Origin: Streptomyces sp. NBC_01754
GTDB lineage: Bacteria > Actinomycetota > Actinomycetes > Streptomycetales > Streptomycetaceae
Assembly: GCF_035918015.1 (NCBI RefSeq)
Contig: NZ_CP109132.1
Span: 4,774,001 to 4,838,000 of the forward strand
Length of the DNA stretch: 64,000 nucleotides
Direction of reading: 5' to 3'
Under the pieces are notes generated by a model that saw only the letters and a list, made by a program, of their open reading frames with translations, searched no databases and was not told where the DNA came from. A program made the translations under genes and the position numbers. Below are positions 33,962-42,377 of the stretch, in pieces. How positions within the stretch are numbered: the stretch's first letter is position 1; each line of letters begins with the position of its first letter.

Positions 33962-33998
33962 CCGGTGAACCAGGGCGGCCCCCGTCCCGGTTCACCGG
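33962..33998. repeat. 10-bp inverted repeat between divergent operons
   Basis: CCGGTGAACC at 33962-33971 and its exact complement at 33989-33998, with a further GGGTGAACGG at about 33940-33953. It lies between the GT2 copy B start and the operon at 34095 and may be a shared operator. Confidence 0.45.
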
Positions 33999-34094
33999 CC
34001 GCGCGGGCCGCTCAGCCAATCGTCGGTGGGCTGTTAACCCTTTGTTGCCGCTGCGTTGGGCCGCGCATCGAAAAGCCTTCCTAGCTTCTAGGAC

Positions 34095-35483
34095 GTGCCT
34101 CCACGTACCAGTGACGCGGCTGATCCCGCCCACATCGCAGCAACCGGCCGCCCGGCGCTCAGGGTCGCCGTCCTCGCAGACTCCGACACCCGGTGGAAGT
34201 GGGGCGCGCTCACCGCGCGCCGCCTGACCGCCCCGGGTACCGGGTCCGGCGGTGACGCCCGCCCGGCCGAGATCAGCGGGCTGCTGCTGCGGGGCCGTGC
34301 GACCCCCACCCCCCGGCAGCTCGCCGAGGCCGGCGAGGCCGGGGCGGACACCGACCGGGTGCGCGAGGTGACCGCCGCCGGGTTCCTGCACGCCGTACGG
34401 GACGAGGGGTACGACGTCGTCGTCCTCGCCCTCGTCGGGGGTGCCGTCCAGGCGATGCTGCACGGACTGGCCGCGCTGCGGCTGCCCCGCAGACCGGTCC
34501 TCGTCACCGGTTACGTCGGCGTCGTCTACGAGAAGCTCGCCGACGGGCTGCTGCTGCGGCACGGCGCGGACGTGGTCCTCGCCAACTCCCGCCACGACGC
34601 GGAACGTTTCCGCACGGTGTACGAAGGCGTGGGCGCCGACGCGTCGGCCGTCACCGAGGCCGCACTGCCCTTCCTCGGCGGGGAGCCGTACCGGCCCGAG
34701 GAAGGCCGTGACACGGTCGTCTTCGCCGCCCAGCCCTCCGTACCGGCGTCCCGCGCCGAACGCACGTACCTGCTGCGCAGGCTCGTCGGGCACGCCCTGC
34801 TCCACCCGGACCGCGAGGTGCTGCTCAAGCTGCGTTCCAAGCCGGGCGAGCACACCACGCACATCGAGGAACTGCCCTACCAGCGCCTCGCCGAGCGCCT
34901 CCCGGGCGGAGCGCCGCCCAACCTCCGCCTGGTGTACGGGCACATGGGCGGGGTCCTGGACCGCACCGACCTGCTGGTCACGGTCTCCTCGACCGCCGCC
35001 CTGGAGTCCCTGCACCGCGGCGTCCCGACCGCGGTCCTCAGCGACCTCGGCGTACGCGAGGCCCTCGGCAACCACCACTTCGTCGGTTCCGGTCTGATCA
35101 CCTCCTGGGACCGGCTCGACGGCGGGCACCGCCCGCGCCCCGACGAGGAGTGGCTGGCCGGCCAGGGCGTCGCCGCCGGCGGCGCGTACGCCACCGCCTA
35201 CGACACCGCCCGCGCCCGGGTCGCCGATCTGCTGGCCGCAGGCCCTCTCCCCGGCATCGCGCCGTACTACACGCCGGCCTCGGCCCCCGGATACCTGCCC
35301 GGCGTCCTCGCCCGCCACCACCTGGACCCCGAAGGCCGCCCGATGCCCGGTGCCATGGCGCCGAGGGAGCCCGGCCGGGTCAGGGGAGCGGTGCGCGGGA
35401 CCGTCCGCAACGCCGCACGCGGCGCCTACCGGCACGGCGTCCAGCGCGTCGCCCCCGTGATCCGCCGGATGGGGGAGCTGTGA
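34095..35483 (+). CDS. DUF6716-type putative glycosyltransferase
   Basis: 462 residues. GT-B-like pattern: LRVAVLADSDTRWKWGALTA at the N-terminus, TGYVGVVYEKLADGLLLRHG in the middle, and HMGGVLDRTDLLVTVSSTAA with SLHRGVPTAVLSDLG in the donor domain. These are the features of the DUF6716 putative glycosyltransferases found with sialic-acid genes in actinobacteria. The -10-like TAGCTT at 34082-34087 puts the transcript start at GTG 34095, so it is likely leaderless. First gene of the operon 34095-38793. Confidence 0.8.
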   Translation: MPPRTSDAADPAHIAATGRPALRVAVLADSDTRWKWGALTARRLTAPGTGSGGDARPAEISGLLLRGRATPTPRQLAEAGEAGADTDRVREVTAAGFLHAVRDEGYDVVVLALVGGAVQAMLHGLAALRLPRRPVLVTGYVGVVYEKLADGLLLRHGADVVLANSRHDAERFRTVYEGVGADASAVTEAALPFLGGEPYRPEEGRDTVVFAAQPSVPASRAERTYLLRRLVGHALLHPDREVLLKLRSKPGEHTTHIEELPYQRLAERLPGGAPPNLRLVYGHMGGVLDRTDLLVTVSSTAALESLHRGVPTAVLSDLGVREALGNHHFVGSGLITSWDRLDGGHRPRPDEEWLAGQGVAAGGAYATAYDTARARVADLLAAGPLPGIAPYYTPASAPGYLPGVLARHHLDPEGRPMPGAMAPREPGRVRGAVRGTVRNAARGAYRHGVQRVAPVIRRMGEL

Positions 35484-35503
35484 CCACCACCTCAGGAGCA
35501 ACC

Positions 35504-36778
35504 ATGACACCACCACCACCACCACCGTCCCCGGCCGCCCCGGCCGTGCTCGCCGTGATCCCCGCGCGCGGCGGATCCAAGGGCGTACCGGCCAAGAACC
35601 TCGCCCGGGTCGGCGGGGTCCCCCTGGTGGCCCGCGCGGTCCGCGCCTGCCTCGCCTCCGCCGAGGTCACCGACGTCGTCGTCACCACCGACGACCCGGA
35701 GATCGCCGAGGCGGCCCGCGCCATGGCCGGCGCCCTGGGTGAGCCGGCGCGACTGCACTGCGTGGCCCGCCCCGCCGCGATCGCCGGTGACAACGCGACC
35801 AGCGAGGCGGCGGTCCTGCACGCCCTGGACGCCTACGAGGCGATGGAGCGCGGGCGCACCGCCGGTGTGGTCCTCCTCGTCCAGTGCACCAGCCCCTTCC
35901 TCAGCCGGGAGGACGTCGACGGCGTCGCCCGGGCCGTCGCCCGCGAAGGTGCCGACAGCGCCGTCACCGTCGCCCCCTTCCACGGCTTCGTGTGGCGCGA
36001 CGGCAGCGCGGTCGAGGACGACACCTACGGCGTCAACCACGACAAGGCCGTACGTCCCCGCCGCCAGGACCGGCCGCGGGACTTCCTGGAGACCGGTGCC
36101 GCGTACGCCATGGACGTCGCCGGCTTCCGGGCCCACCGCCACCGCTTCTTCGGCCGCACCGTGCTCGTGCCGGCGGACCCGGCGCGTGTGCTGGAGATTG
36201 ACGACCCGCACGACCTGGCCCGCGCCCGTGCGCTGGCGCCGCTCCTGGACCCCGCCCCGCTGCCGACCCGCGCCGACGTCGACGCCGTCGTCCTCGACTT
36301 CGACGGTACGCAGACCGACGACCGCGTGCTCATCGACTCCGACGGCCGCGAGACGGTCGCCGTGCACCGGGGGGACGGCCTCGGCATCGCCGCCCTGCGC
36401 GAGGCCGGTGTACCGCTGCTGATGCTGTCCACAGAACAGAACCCGGTCGTCGCCGCCCGCGCCCACAAGCTCCGCATCCCCGTCCTGCACGGCATCGACC
36501 GCAAGGACCTGGCGCTCAAGCAGTGGTGCGAGGAGCAGTCGGTCGACCCCGGCCGGGTGCTCTACGTCGGCAACGACGTCAACGACCTGCCCTGCTTCGG
36601 CCTGGCGGGCTGGCCCGTCGCCGTCGCGAGCGCCCACGACTCGGTACGCGCGGCAGCGCGCGCCGTCACCACCACACCCGGCGGCTCCGGCGCCATCCGC
36701 GAGATCGCGGCCTGGCTGCTGGGACCCACCCTCACCGACCCCGTACCGACCCCTGCCACCACCACTCCCACCCCGTAA
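35504..36778 (+). CDS. CMP-nonulosonate synthetase fused to HAD phosphatase
   Basis: 424 residues. The N-terminal ~245 residues are a cytidylyltransferase (IPARGGSKGVPAKN, the CTP-binding loop; QCTSPFLSREDVDG). After a short linker a HAD phosphatase of the KDO8P/KDN9P type follows (LDFDGTQTDD with the Asp nucleophile, STEQNPVVAARA, YVGNDVNDLPCFGLAG). The pair of activities fits removing a 9-phosphate and then activating the sugar as CMP-nonulosonate. ATG 35504 follows AGGAG; a GTG at 35480 overlapping the upstream stop is the alternative. CCA repeats encode a short polyproline after the start. Confidence 0.92.
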   Translation: MTPPPPPPSPAAPAVLAVIPARGGSKGVPAKNLARVGGVPLVARAVRACLASAEVTDVVVTTDDPEIAEAARAMAGALGEPARLHCVARPAAIAGDNATSEAAVLHALDAYEAMERGRTAGVVLLVQCTSPFLSREDVDGVARAVAREGADSAVTVAPFHGFVWRDGSAVEDDTYGVNHDKAVRPRRQDRPRDFLETGAAYAMDVAGFRAHRHRFFGRTVLVPADPARVLEIDDPHDLARARALAPLLDPAPLPTRADVDAVVLDFDGTQTDDRVLIDSDGRETVAVHRGDGLGIAALREAGVPLLMLSTEQNPVVAARAHKLRIPVLHGIDRKDLALKQWCEEQSVDPGRVLYVGNDVNDLPCFGLAGWPVAVASAHDSVRAAARAVTTTPGGSGAIREIAAWLLGPTLTDPVPTPATTTPTP

Positions 36779-36790
36779 GGAAGCACCACC

Positions 36791-37738
36791 ATGAGCAACC
36801 CGTCCCGCATCCGCACCTTCGGCACCCGCGCCGCCGGTCCCGGCCACCCCGTCTACGTCACGGGTGAGATCGGCATCAACCACAACGGCGACCTCGGCAA
36901 CGCCCTCGCGCTGATCGACGTGGCCGCCGATGCCGGCTGCGACGCCGTCAAGTTCCAGAAGCGCACCCCCGAGATCTGCACCCCCCGCGACCAGTGGGAC
37001 ATCGAGCGCGACACCCCCTGGGGCCGGATGACCTACATCGACTACCGCCACCGCGTGGAGTTCGGCGAGGCCGAGTACACCGCCGTCTCGGAGCGCTGCG
37101 CCGAGCGCGGCATCGACTGGTTCGCCTCCCCGTGGGACACCGAGGCCGTCGCCTTCCTGGAGAAGTTCGACGTCCCCGCCCACAAGGTCGCCTCCGCCTC
37201 CCTCACCGACGACGAACTGCTGCGCACCCTGCGCGCCACCGGGCGCACGGTGATCCTCTCCACCGGGATGTCCACGCCCCGTCAGATCCGGCACGCGGTC
37301 GAGGTGCTGGGCAGCGACAACATCCTGCTGTGCCACGCGACGTCGACGTACCCGGCCAAGGCCGAGGAGCTCAACCTGCGTGTCATCGACACCCTCCAGC
37401 AGGAGTACCCGAACGTCCCGATCGGCTACAGCGGCCACGAGACCGGCCTCCAGACCACCCTGGCCGCCGTCGCCCTCGGCGCCGCCTTCGTGGAGCGCCA
37501 CATCACCCTGGACCGCGCCATGTGGGGCTCCGACCAGGCCGCCTCCGTCGAGCCGCAGGGCCTGGCACGCCTGGTCCGCGACATCCGCACCATCGAGGCC
37601 TCCCTCGGTGACGGCGTCAAGAAGGTCTACGAGTCGGAGCTCGGCCCGATGAAGAAGCTCCGCCGGGTCGCGGGCGTCGTCGCCGAGGCCGAGACGGTGA
37701 ACGCGAACGCGCCGGCCGCCGAGCCGGTCGCGGTCTGA
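36791..37738 (+). CDS. neuB: NeuB-type nonulosonic acid synthase
   Basis: 315 residues. TIM-barrel synthase condensing phosphoenolpyruvate with a hexose derivative: GEIGINHNGDLGNAL, VKFQKRTPE, FASPWDTEAV, STGMSTPRQI and GYSGHETG. Usual NeuB proteins end with an antifreeze-like (SAF) domain; here only about 40 residues follow the barrel, so that domain is missing. ATG 36791 with AAGGAAG upstream. With no NeuC or NeuD in the locus, mannose-6-phosphate or mannose (giving Kdn) is a likelier substrate than N-acetylmannosamine. Confidence 0.92.
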   Translation: MSNPSRIRTFGTRAAGPGHPVYVTGEIGINHNGDLGNALALIDVAADAGCDAVKFQKRTPEICTPRDQWDIERDTPWGRMTYIDYRHRVEFGEAEYTAVSERCAERGIDWFASPWDTEAVAFLEKFDVPAHKVASASLTDDELLRTLRATGRTVILSTGMSTPRQIRHAVEVLGSDNILLCHATSTYPAKAEELNLRVIDTLQQEYPNVPIGYSGHETGLQTTLAAVALGAAFVERHITLDRAMWGSDQAASVEPQGLARLVRDIRTIEASLGDGVKKVYESELGPMKKLRRVAGVVAEAETVNANAPAAEPVAV

Positions 37739-37749
37739 CGGGCCGACCG

Positions 37750-38793
37750 GTGAACCTCGCCTTCGTCGAGAGCCCGGTCCAGCTCCTGAACGTCCTGGAG
37801 TGGGCCCACAGCCGGGGAGCACACGACAGCACGGTCGTCGTCGTCCTCCCCCCGGTCGACCCGATGTCGCGCGGACAGCTGCGCAGGATGGCGGAGCTGG
37901 CCCGCGACGAGGGCGTCACGGTCCGCTGGCAGGAGGCGCGCGGGGAGACCGGCACGCCCCTCAAGGCCCTGCGCGCGCTGACCGGACTGATCCGCAAGGC
38001 CGACCGTGTCGTCATCGGGGATCCCTTCTCCCGGTACGTGCACCTGCTGCTGTCCCTGGTCCGCACCCGACGGATCACGGTGGTGGACGACGGCACGGCC
38101 ACCATGGAGTTCGTCGCCCAACTGGCCCGGGGCGAACGCCTGGTGCGCTGGCACCGGCGCGGCGGCCGGGGCCCGCGCGAACTGCTGCTGGCCCCGGTCA
38201 CCCACGCGGCCCGCCGCAGCTTCGTCCCGTCGGCGGCCCGCACGGTCGAGGTGTTCACGGCGATGCCGGTCGAGGCGCCGGAGGGCGTCGAGGTCACGGC
38301 CGGCACCTTCGCCTGGACCCGGGAACGCTTCGGCCCGCCCACCCTCACCAGGGGCGCCGACCTGGTCGGTACGTCGCTGGTGGAGACGGGCGTGATCGAC
38401 CCGGTCCCGTACGAGGAGGCGGTCGCCACCCTGGCCCGTACCCACGGGGCGACCCGCTACTTCGCGCACCGGCGGGAATCGGCGGAGAAGCTCCACGCCC
38501 TGGAGGCCGCCACCGGGCTGGAGATCGTCCGCCCGGACCTCCCGCTGGAACTCATCGCCCGCCGGGGACCGATCGGGCACACGATTCTGAGCTTTCCGTC
38601 CACGGTGGTCCACACCCTGCCGCTGGCCCTCGCGGGCACGGGCGTGAAGGTCGCGGTGTGCGACATAGCCCCCGAGTGGCTCCGCGACACGGCGTCCCCG
38701 CGCGCCCAGGGCTTCCTGCGCGGGGTCACGGAGACGGCCCGGGACGTCCAGCGGCTGGCGCCGTGGCGGGTGACGGCCGCGACGGAGGGCTGA
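37750..38793 (+). CDS. Sialyltransferase-like protein (GT52-related)
   Basis: 347 residues from GTG 37750. NLAFVESPVQLLNVLEWAHS at the N-terminus is the hallmark opening of GT52/Lst-like and related CMP-sialic acid transferases. VVIGDPFSRYVHLL, VVDDGTATMEF and the C-terminal SFPSTVVHTLPLAL fit the donor-binding half. It lies 11 bases after neuB in the same operon, so it likely uses the CMP-nonulosonate made by the preceding genes. Linkage and acceptor unknown. Confidence 0.8.
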   Translation: MNLAFVESPVQLLNVLEWAHSRGAHDSTVVVVLPPVDPMSRGQLRRMAELARDEGVTVRWQEARGETGTPLKALRALTGLIRKADRVVIGDPFSRYVHLLLSLVRTRRITVVDDGTATMEFVAQLARGERLVRWHRRGGRGPRELLLAPVTHAARRSFVPSAARTVEVFTAMPVEAPEGVEVTAGTFAWTRERFGPPTLTRGADLVGTSLVETGVIDPVPYEEAVATLARTHGATRYFAHRRESAEKLHALEAATGLEIVRPDLPLELIARRGPIGHTILSFPSTVVHTLPLALAGTGVKVAVCDIAPEWLRDTASPRAQGFLRGVTETARDVQRLAPWRVTAATEG

Positions 38794-38836
38794 ACGAGGG
38801 GCGGGCGGCCAGGGCCGGGCGGCGGGGCGGCCCCGA

Positions 38837-39286
38837 TCAGGTGGTGGGCGTCCCGGGGTCCGGACGCCCGGCAGAGCCCGCCGGAGCCGGAGGAGGGCCG
38901 GTCTCCCACGGCACGACCACCACCTGCACCTCGTCCTCGTAGACGATCCGCCCCGGAGCCGAGGACTCGACGCGCTCGCACGCCACCCCGTGCGCGGCCA
39001 GGAGGTCCAGGTACCCGGGCACCCGGTCGACGAGATGCGTGGCCGTCGTCTTGAACCACGCGACGGCACCAGGGTGCAGCTCGGGGTCGTAGACGCCGCG
39101 GTCCACGTCGGACGGGTTGGGATAGGCGGCGTCGTACCAGTCGTTGCCCGCCCGCCAGAACCGGTGCTCCTCCTCGGAGAGCAGTCCCTGCCGAGCCAGG
39201 TCGTTGGCCAGGGCGAAGACCCCGGGGAAGTGGCCCTGTGGCCGGCGGGTCACCCCCTGGAACCGTACGAACAGCGCCTCGTCCAC
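38837..39286 (-). CDS. Hypothetical protein
   Basis: 149 residues from GTG 39286 (GGGCGGGA upstream). Motifs such as FPGVFALANDLARQGLLSEE and FWRAGNDWYDAAYPNPSDVD suggest a small globular enzyme-like protein, but I do not recognise it. C-terminal ~20 residues are Pro/Gly-rich. Convergent with the sialyltransferase-like gene. The frame is open far upstream through an array of 11-bp repeats, which I do not take as coding. Confidence 0.7.
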   Translation of the reverse strand: MDEALFVRFQGVTRRPQGHFPGVFALANDLARQGLLSEEEHRFWRAGNDWYDAAYPNPSDVDRGVYDPELHPGAVAWFKTTATHLVDRVPGYLDLLAAHGVACERVESSAPGRIVYEDEVQVVVVPWETGPPPAPAGSAGRPDPGTPTT

Positions 39287-39379
39287 CAGTCCCGCCCCCG
39301 TCCGATGCCGTCGCCGGCGAGGAAGAATGCCAAACCCGGGCAGCGAGCACAAGCTTGGGCGGGCCGGCGGTGGTACCGT

Positions 39380-39439
39380 CCGGCAACTGACCGGCAACTG
39401 ACCGGCAACTGACCGGCAACTGACCGGCAACTGACCGGC
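39380..39439. repeat. 11-bp tandem repeat, about 5.5 copies
   Basis: Five perfect copies of CCGGCAACTGA (39380-39434) plus a partial sixth. The period is close to one helical turn, so every copy shows the same DNA face. It lies in the 339-base gap between a minus-strand gene (start 39286) and a plus-strand gene (start 39626). Confidence 0.95.
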
Positions 39440-39625
39440 GGACGACCCCGGGTGGGCCCCTGGGGGTGTGCGCCGGGGAGGGGCGCGGCCGGGGGCGAAA
39501 ACCGGTGAGTGTACCCATCCCGATCGGCTGTCACACGCCGCAACGCCGTCTTCCGTTCGCCTGTGCGGCTGAACTTTTGTTGATCTGTGGCCAGTTGGGT
39601 GGTCAGGGGGCCTACCCTTCACCGG

Positions 39626-40846
39626 GTGAGCCAGTTGAAGTCCCGTGCGCCCCACGCCGAGGCCGCCATGCCCGGCACCCTCCCTGACGACCTGCGGTCC
39701 GAGCTGATCGCCTTCCGGCGTGACCTGCACATGCACCCCGAGCTCGGCAACCAGGAGTTCCGCACCACCGCGGCCGTCAAGGCGCGGCTGGAGAAGGCGG
39801 GACTGGAGCCGCGGGTGCTGCCCGGGGGCACGGGCCTCATCTGCGACGTGGGTGAGTGGGACCGGGTGACGCCGATGCTGGCGTTGCGGGCGGACATCGA
39901 CGCGCTGCCGATCCCGGACACCAAGGCGGGCGTCTCCTACCGGTCCACCGTGCCCGACCGGGCCCACGCCTGCGGGCACGACGTCCACACCACCTGCGTC
40001 CTGGGTGCCGGGCTCGTCCTCGCCGAGCTGGACCGGCGGGGACTGCTTACGCGGCCCGTCCGGCTGCTGTTCCAGCCGGCCGAGGAGGTGCTGCCCGGCG
40101 GGGCCGCCGACGTCGTCGCGGCCGGGGTGCTGGACGGGGTCGGCCGGATCATCGGGGTGCACTGCGATCCCAAGGTGGACGTGGGGCGGATCGGGCTCCG
40201 GATCGGGCCGATCACCTCGGCCTGCGACCGGGTGGAGGTCTCCCTCGACGGACCCGGTGGCCACACCGCACGGCCCCACCTCACCACCGACCTGGTCACC
40301 GCCGCGGCCCGGGTGGCCGTCGACGTACCCGCGCTCCTGGCCCGGCGCGTCGACGCCCGCGCGGGGCTCGCCGTCACCTGGGGGCGGCTTCAGACGGGGC
40401 ACGCGCCCAACGTCATCCCGCAGCACGCGGAGCTGTCCGGGACGGTCCGCTGCCTCGATCTGGAGAGCTGGCGGCAGGCGCCCGACATGGTCCACGCGGC
40501 CATCGACGAGGTGGCCGGAATGTACCGGGCCAAGACGGTGATCAACTACATCCGGGGCGTCCCGCCCGTGGTGAACGAGGCCGAGTCCATCGGACTGCTG
40601 GACGCCGCCATGACGATCCGGCGCGGATCGTACGCGATCGAGGACACCGAGCAGAGCCTCGGGGGCGAGGACTTCTCGTGGTACCTGGAGAAGGTCCCCG
40701 GAGCCATGGCCCGGCTCGGCGTGCGGGCCCCGGGGGACACCCGCGGTCTGGACCTTCACCGGGGGAACTTCGACGTGGACGAGGAGGCGATCACGGTCGG
40801 TGTGGAACTCTTCACAGCCGTCGCGCTGCTCGACGGCAACCGTTAG
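39626..40846 (+). CDS. M20-family amidohydrolase
   Basis: 406 residues. Zinc-dependent carboxypeptidase/aminoacylase fold: RRDLHMHPELGNQE, LRADIDALPI, HACGHDVHTT (metal His and Asp), FQPAEEVLPGG (catalytic Glu), GGHTARPH, and C-terminal GGEDFSWYL. It deacylates N-acyl amino acids or similar amides. GTG 39626 is chosen; TACCCT at 39613-39618 could be a -10 giving a leaderless message, and an ATG at 39668 is the alternative. It precedes the nucleoside transport operon. Confidence 0.88.
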   Translation: MSQLKSRAPHAEAAMPGTLPDDLRSELIAFRRDLHMHPELGNQEFRTTAAVKARLEKAGLEPRVLPGGTGLICDVGEWDRVTPMLALRADIDALPIPDTKAGVSYRSTVPDRAHACGHDVHTTCVLGAGLVLAELDRRGLLTRPVRLLFQPAEEVLPGGAADVVAAGVLDGVGRIIGVHCDPKVDVGRIGLRIGPITSACDRVEVSLDGPGGHTARPHLTTDLVTAAARVAVDVPALLARRVDARAGLAVTWGRLQTGHAPNVIPQHAELSGTVRCLDLESWRQAPDMVHAAIDEVAGMYRAKTVINYIRGVPPVVNEAESIGLLDAAMTIRRGSYAIEDTEQSLGGEDFSWYLEKVPGAMARLGVRAPGDTRGLDLHRGNFDVDEEAITVGVELFTAVALLDGNR

Positions 40847-40915
40847 GAACCCGCCAGGACACCCTCCGTTCGCGACGATCCGATAACGGCTTCCGTACAG
40901 GTCATTATCTGACAT

Positions 40916-40927
40916 CTACGCGCGTTA
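40916..40927. promoter_or_regulatory. Nucleoside-regulon operator, site 1
   Basis: CTACGCGCGTTA, 10 of 12 matches to CTACGCGCGTAG. It runs into TACGAT (40926-40931), the likely -10 of the BMP lipoprotein gene 60 bases downstream. Confidence 0.65.
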
Positions 40928-40987
40928 CGATCGCGGCGAAACCAGCGCCGGAAGAGGCGCTTCGGTCAGGTTTGAAGGAGCCTTCCC

Positions 40988-42046
40988 TTGCGCCGGATCA
41001 CCAGGATCACCGCTGTGGGCGTCATGTCCGCGGCACTAGCGCTCAGCGTCACCGCGTGCGGCGAATCGTCGTCCTCGTCCTCGTCGGACACCTCGTCCGA
41101 CAGCAAGGGCGGCAAGACGGCCATCGCCTACGACATCGGCGGCCGGGGCGACCAGTCGTTCAACGACGCCGCCTACGCCGGTCTGAGCCGGGCGGAGAAG
41201 GACCTCGGTGTCAAGGGCACCGAGGCCGAGCCCACCGACGGCGAGTCGGACGCCGACAAGGTGCAGCGCCTCACCTCGCTGGCCCGCGCCGGCAACAACC
41301 CGGTGATCGGCGTCGGCTTCGCCTACGCGCCCGCGATCGAGAAGGTCGCCGCGAAGTTCCCGAAGGTCACCTTCGGCATCATCGACGACTCCTCGGTGAC
41401 CGGTGACAACATCGCCAACATCGTCTTCAACGAGGAGCAGGGCTCCTACCTCGCGGGCGTCGCCGCCGCCAAGGTCACCAAGACCAAGAAGGTCGGCTTC
41501 ATCGGCGGTGTCGAGACCCCGCTGATCAAGAAGTTCGAGGCCGGTTTCGAGCAGGGCGTCAAGGACACCGACGCCTCGGTCAACGTACTCCCGCAGTACC
41601 TCACCCAGCCGCCGGACTTCACCGGCTTCTCCAAGCCCGACCTCGGCAAGGCCGCCGCCCAGGGCCAGCTCGACAAGGGCGCCGACGTGGTCTACTCGGC
41701 GGCCGGTCTGGCCGGTTCCGGTGCCATAGAGGCCGTCTCCAAGGCCGGCAAGTGGAACATCGGCGTCGACTCCGACCAGTACAAGCAGGAGGGCCTCACG
41801 GCCTACAAGGAGTCGATCCTGACCTCGGTCACCAAGGACGTCGAGGACTCCGTCCTCAACCTGATCAAGTCGGTCAAGGACGGCAAGCCGCAGTCCGGTG
41901 AGATCCGCTACGGCCTGGACAAGGACGGCGTGGGCCTGTCCACGTCCAACCCGGCCTTCACCGAGATGACCGACGTCATCGCCGCGGTGGACAAGGCGAA
42001 GAAGGAAATCATCGACGGCGCGATCACGGTGAAGACCACCCCGTAA
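40988..42046 (+). CDS. BMP-family nucleoside-binding lipoprotein
   Basis: 352 residues. Lipoprotein signal with lipobox SVTAC (Cys24), a Ser-rich linker, then the BMP/PnrA-like periplasmic-binding fold: AYDIGGRGDQSFNDAAYAGL, the usual nucleoside-contacting Asp/Ser/Phe-Asn motif, and GVGFAYAPAIEKVA. It delivers nucleosides to the ABC transporter encoded just downstream. Start codon is TTG 40988, supported by GAAGGAG at 40974-40980. Confidence 0.93.
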   Translation: MRRITRITAVGVMSAALALSVTACGESSSSSSSDTSSDSKGGKTAIAYDIGGRGDQSFNDAAYAGLSRAEKDLGVKGTEAEPTDGESDADKVQRLTSLARAGNNPVIGVGFAYAPAIEKVAAKFPKVTFGIIDDSSVTGDNIANIVFNEEQGSYLAGVAAAKVTKTKKVGFIGGVETPLIKKFEAGFEQGVKDTDASVNVLPQYLTQPPDFTGFSKPDLGKAAAQGQLDKGADVVYSAAGLAGSGAIEAVSKAGKWNIGVDSDQYKQEGLTAYKESILTSVTKDVEDSVLNLIKSVKDGKPQSGEIRYGLDKDGVGLSTSNPAFTEMTDVIAAVDKAKKEIIDGAITVKTTP

Positions 42047-42377
42047 CGGAACCGGTCCGACCAGCTGGTTTCCCGTGGGCCCGGAGTGCGCGCCTCGTCG
42101 CCGCCCCGGGCCCGTGGGGTGTCCGCCCTCATGTCACCGAGAGGTGGGGGCGGGTAGCCGGCAGTGCCCGAGCGGTACCCGTACGGAAGCGTCAAGAAGC
42201 AGTACCCGAGCAGTAGTCCGAGCAGTACCGAAGAAGTTGTGCCCCTCGCAGTGCCCCGCTCGTACCGGCCCGGATCCCGTCCGGACCCCGGTGGTCGCCC
42301 TGCGCTTCACGATTCGGCAGCGCTACGCGTGTAGACAGCCCTCAGGCGCGATAACTTCACCCCGCCCCTCTGCCCCT
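42047..42377. other. Intergenic region between BMP lipoprotein and ABC ATPase genes
   Basis: 331 bases. Contains operator site 2 near its right end and three imperfect repeats of CCCGAGCAGTA-like sequence around 42162-42227. No gene is seen. The ATPase operon therefore has its own promoter. Confidence 0.5.
42323..42334. promoter_or_regulatory. Nucleoside-regulon operator, site 2
   Basis: CTACGCGTGTAG, 11 of 12 matches to the palindrome. Its last bases overlap TAGACA (42332-42337), a plausible -10 for the ABC ATPase operon. Confidence 0.75.

Noticed and set aside
34082..34087. A full -35/-10 promoter before the DUF6716 gene
   Set aside because: Only the -10-like TAGCTT is convincing; no hexamer at proper distance fits -35.
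39287..40915. Long minus-strand frame through the 11-bp repeats as an extension of the gene at 38837
   Set aside because: It runs antisense to the M20 gene, and the GTG at 39286 has a ribosome site.
42162..42227. Three CCCGAGCAGTA-like repeats as a small CRISPR-like or operator array
   Set aside because: Units are imperfect and unevenly spaced, with no spacer structure.
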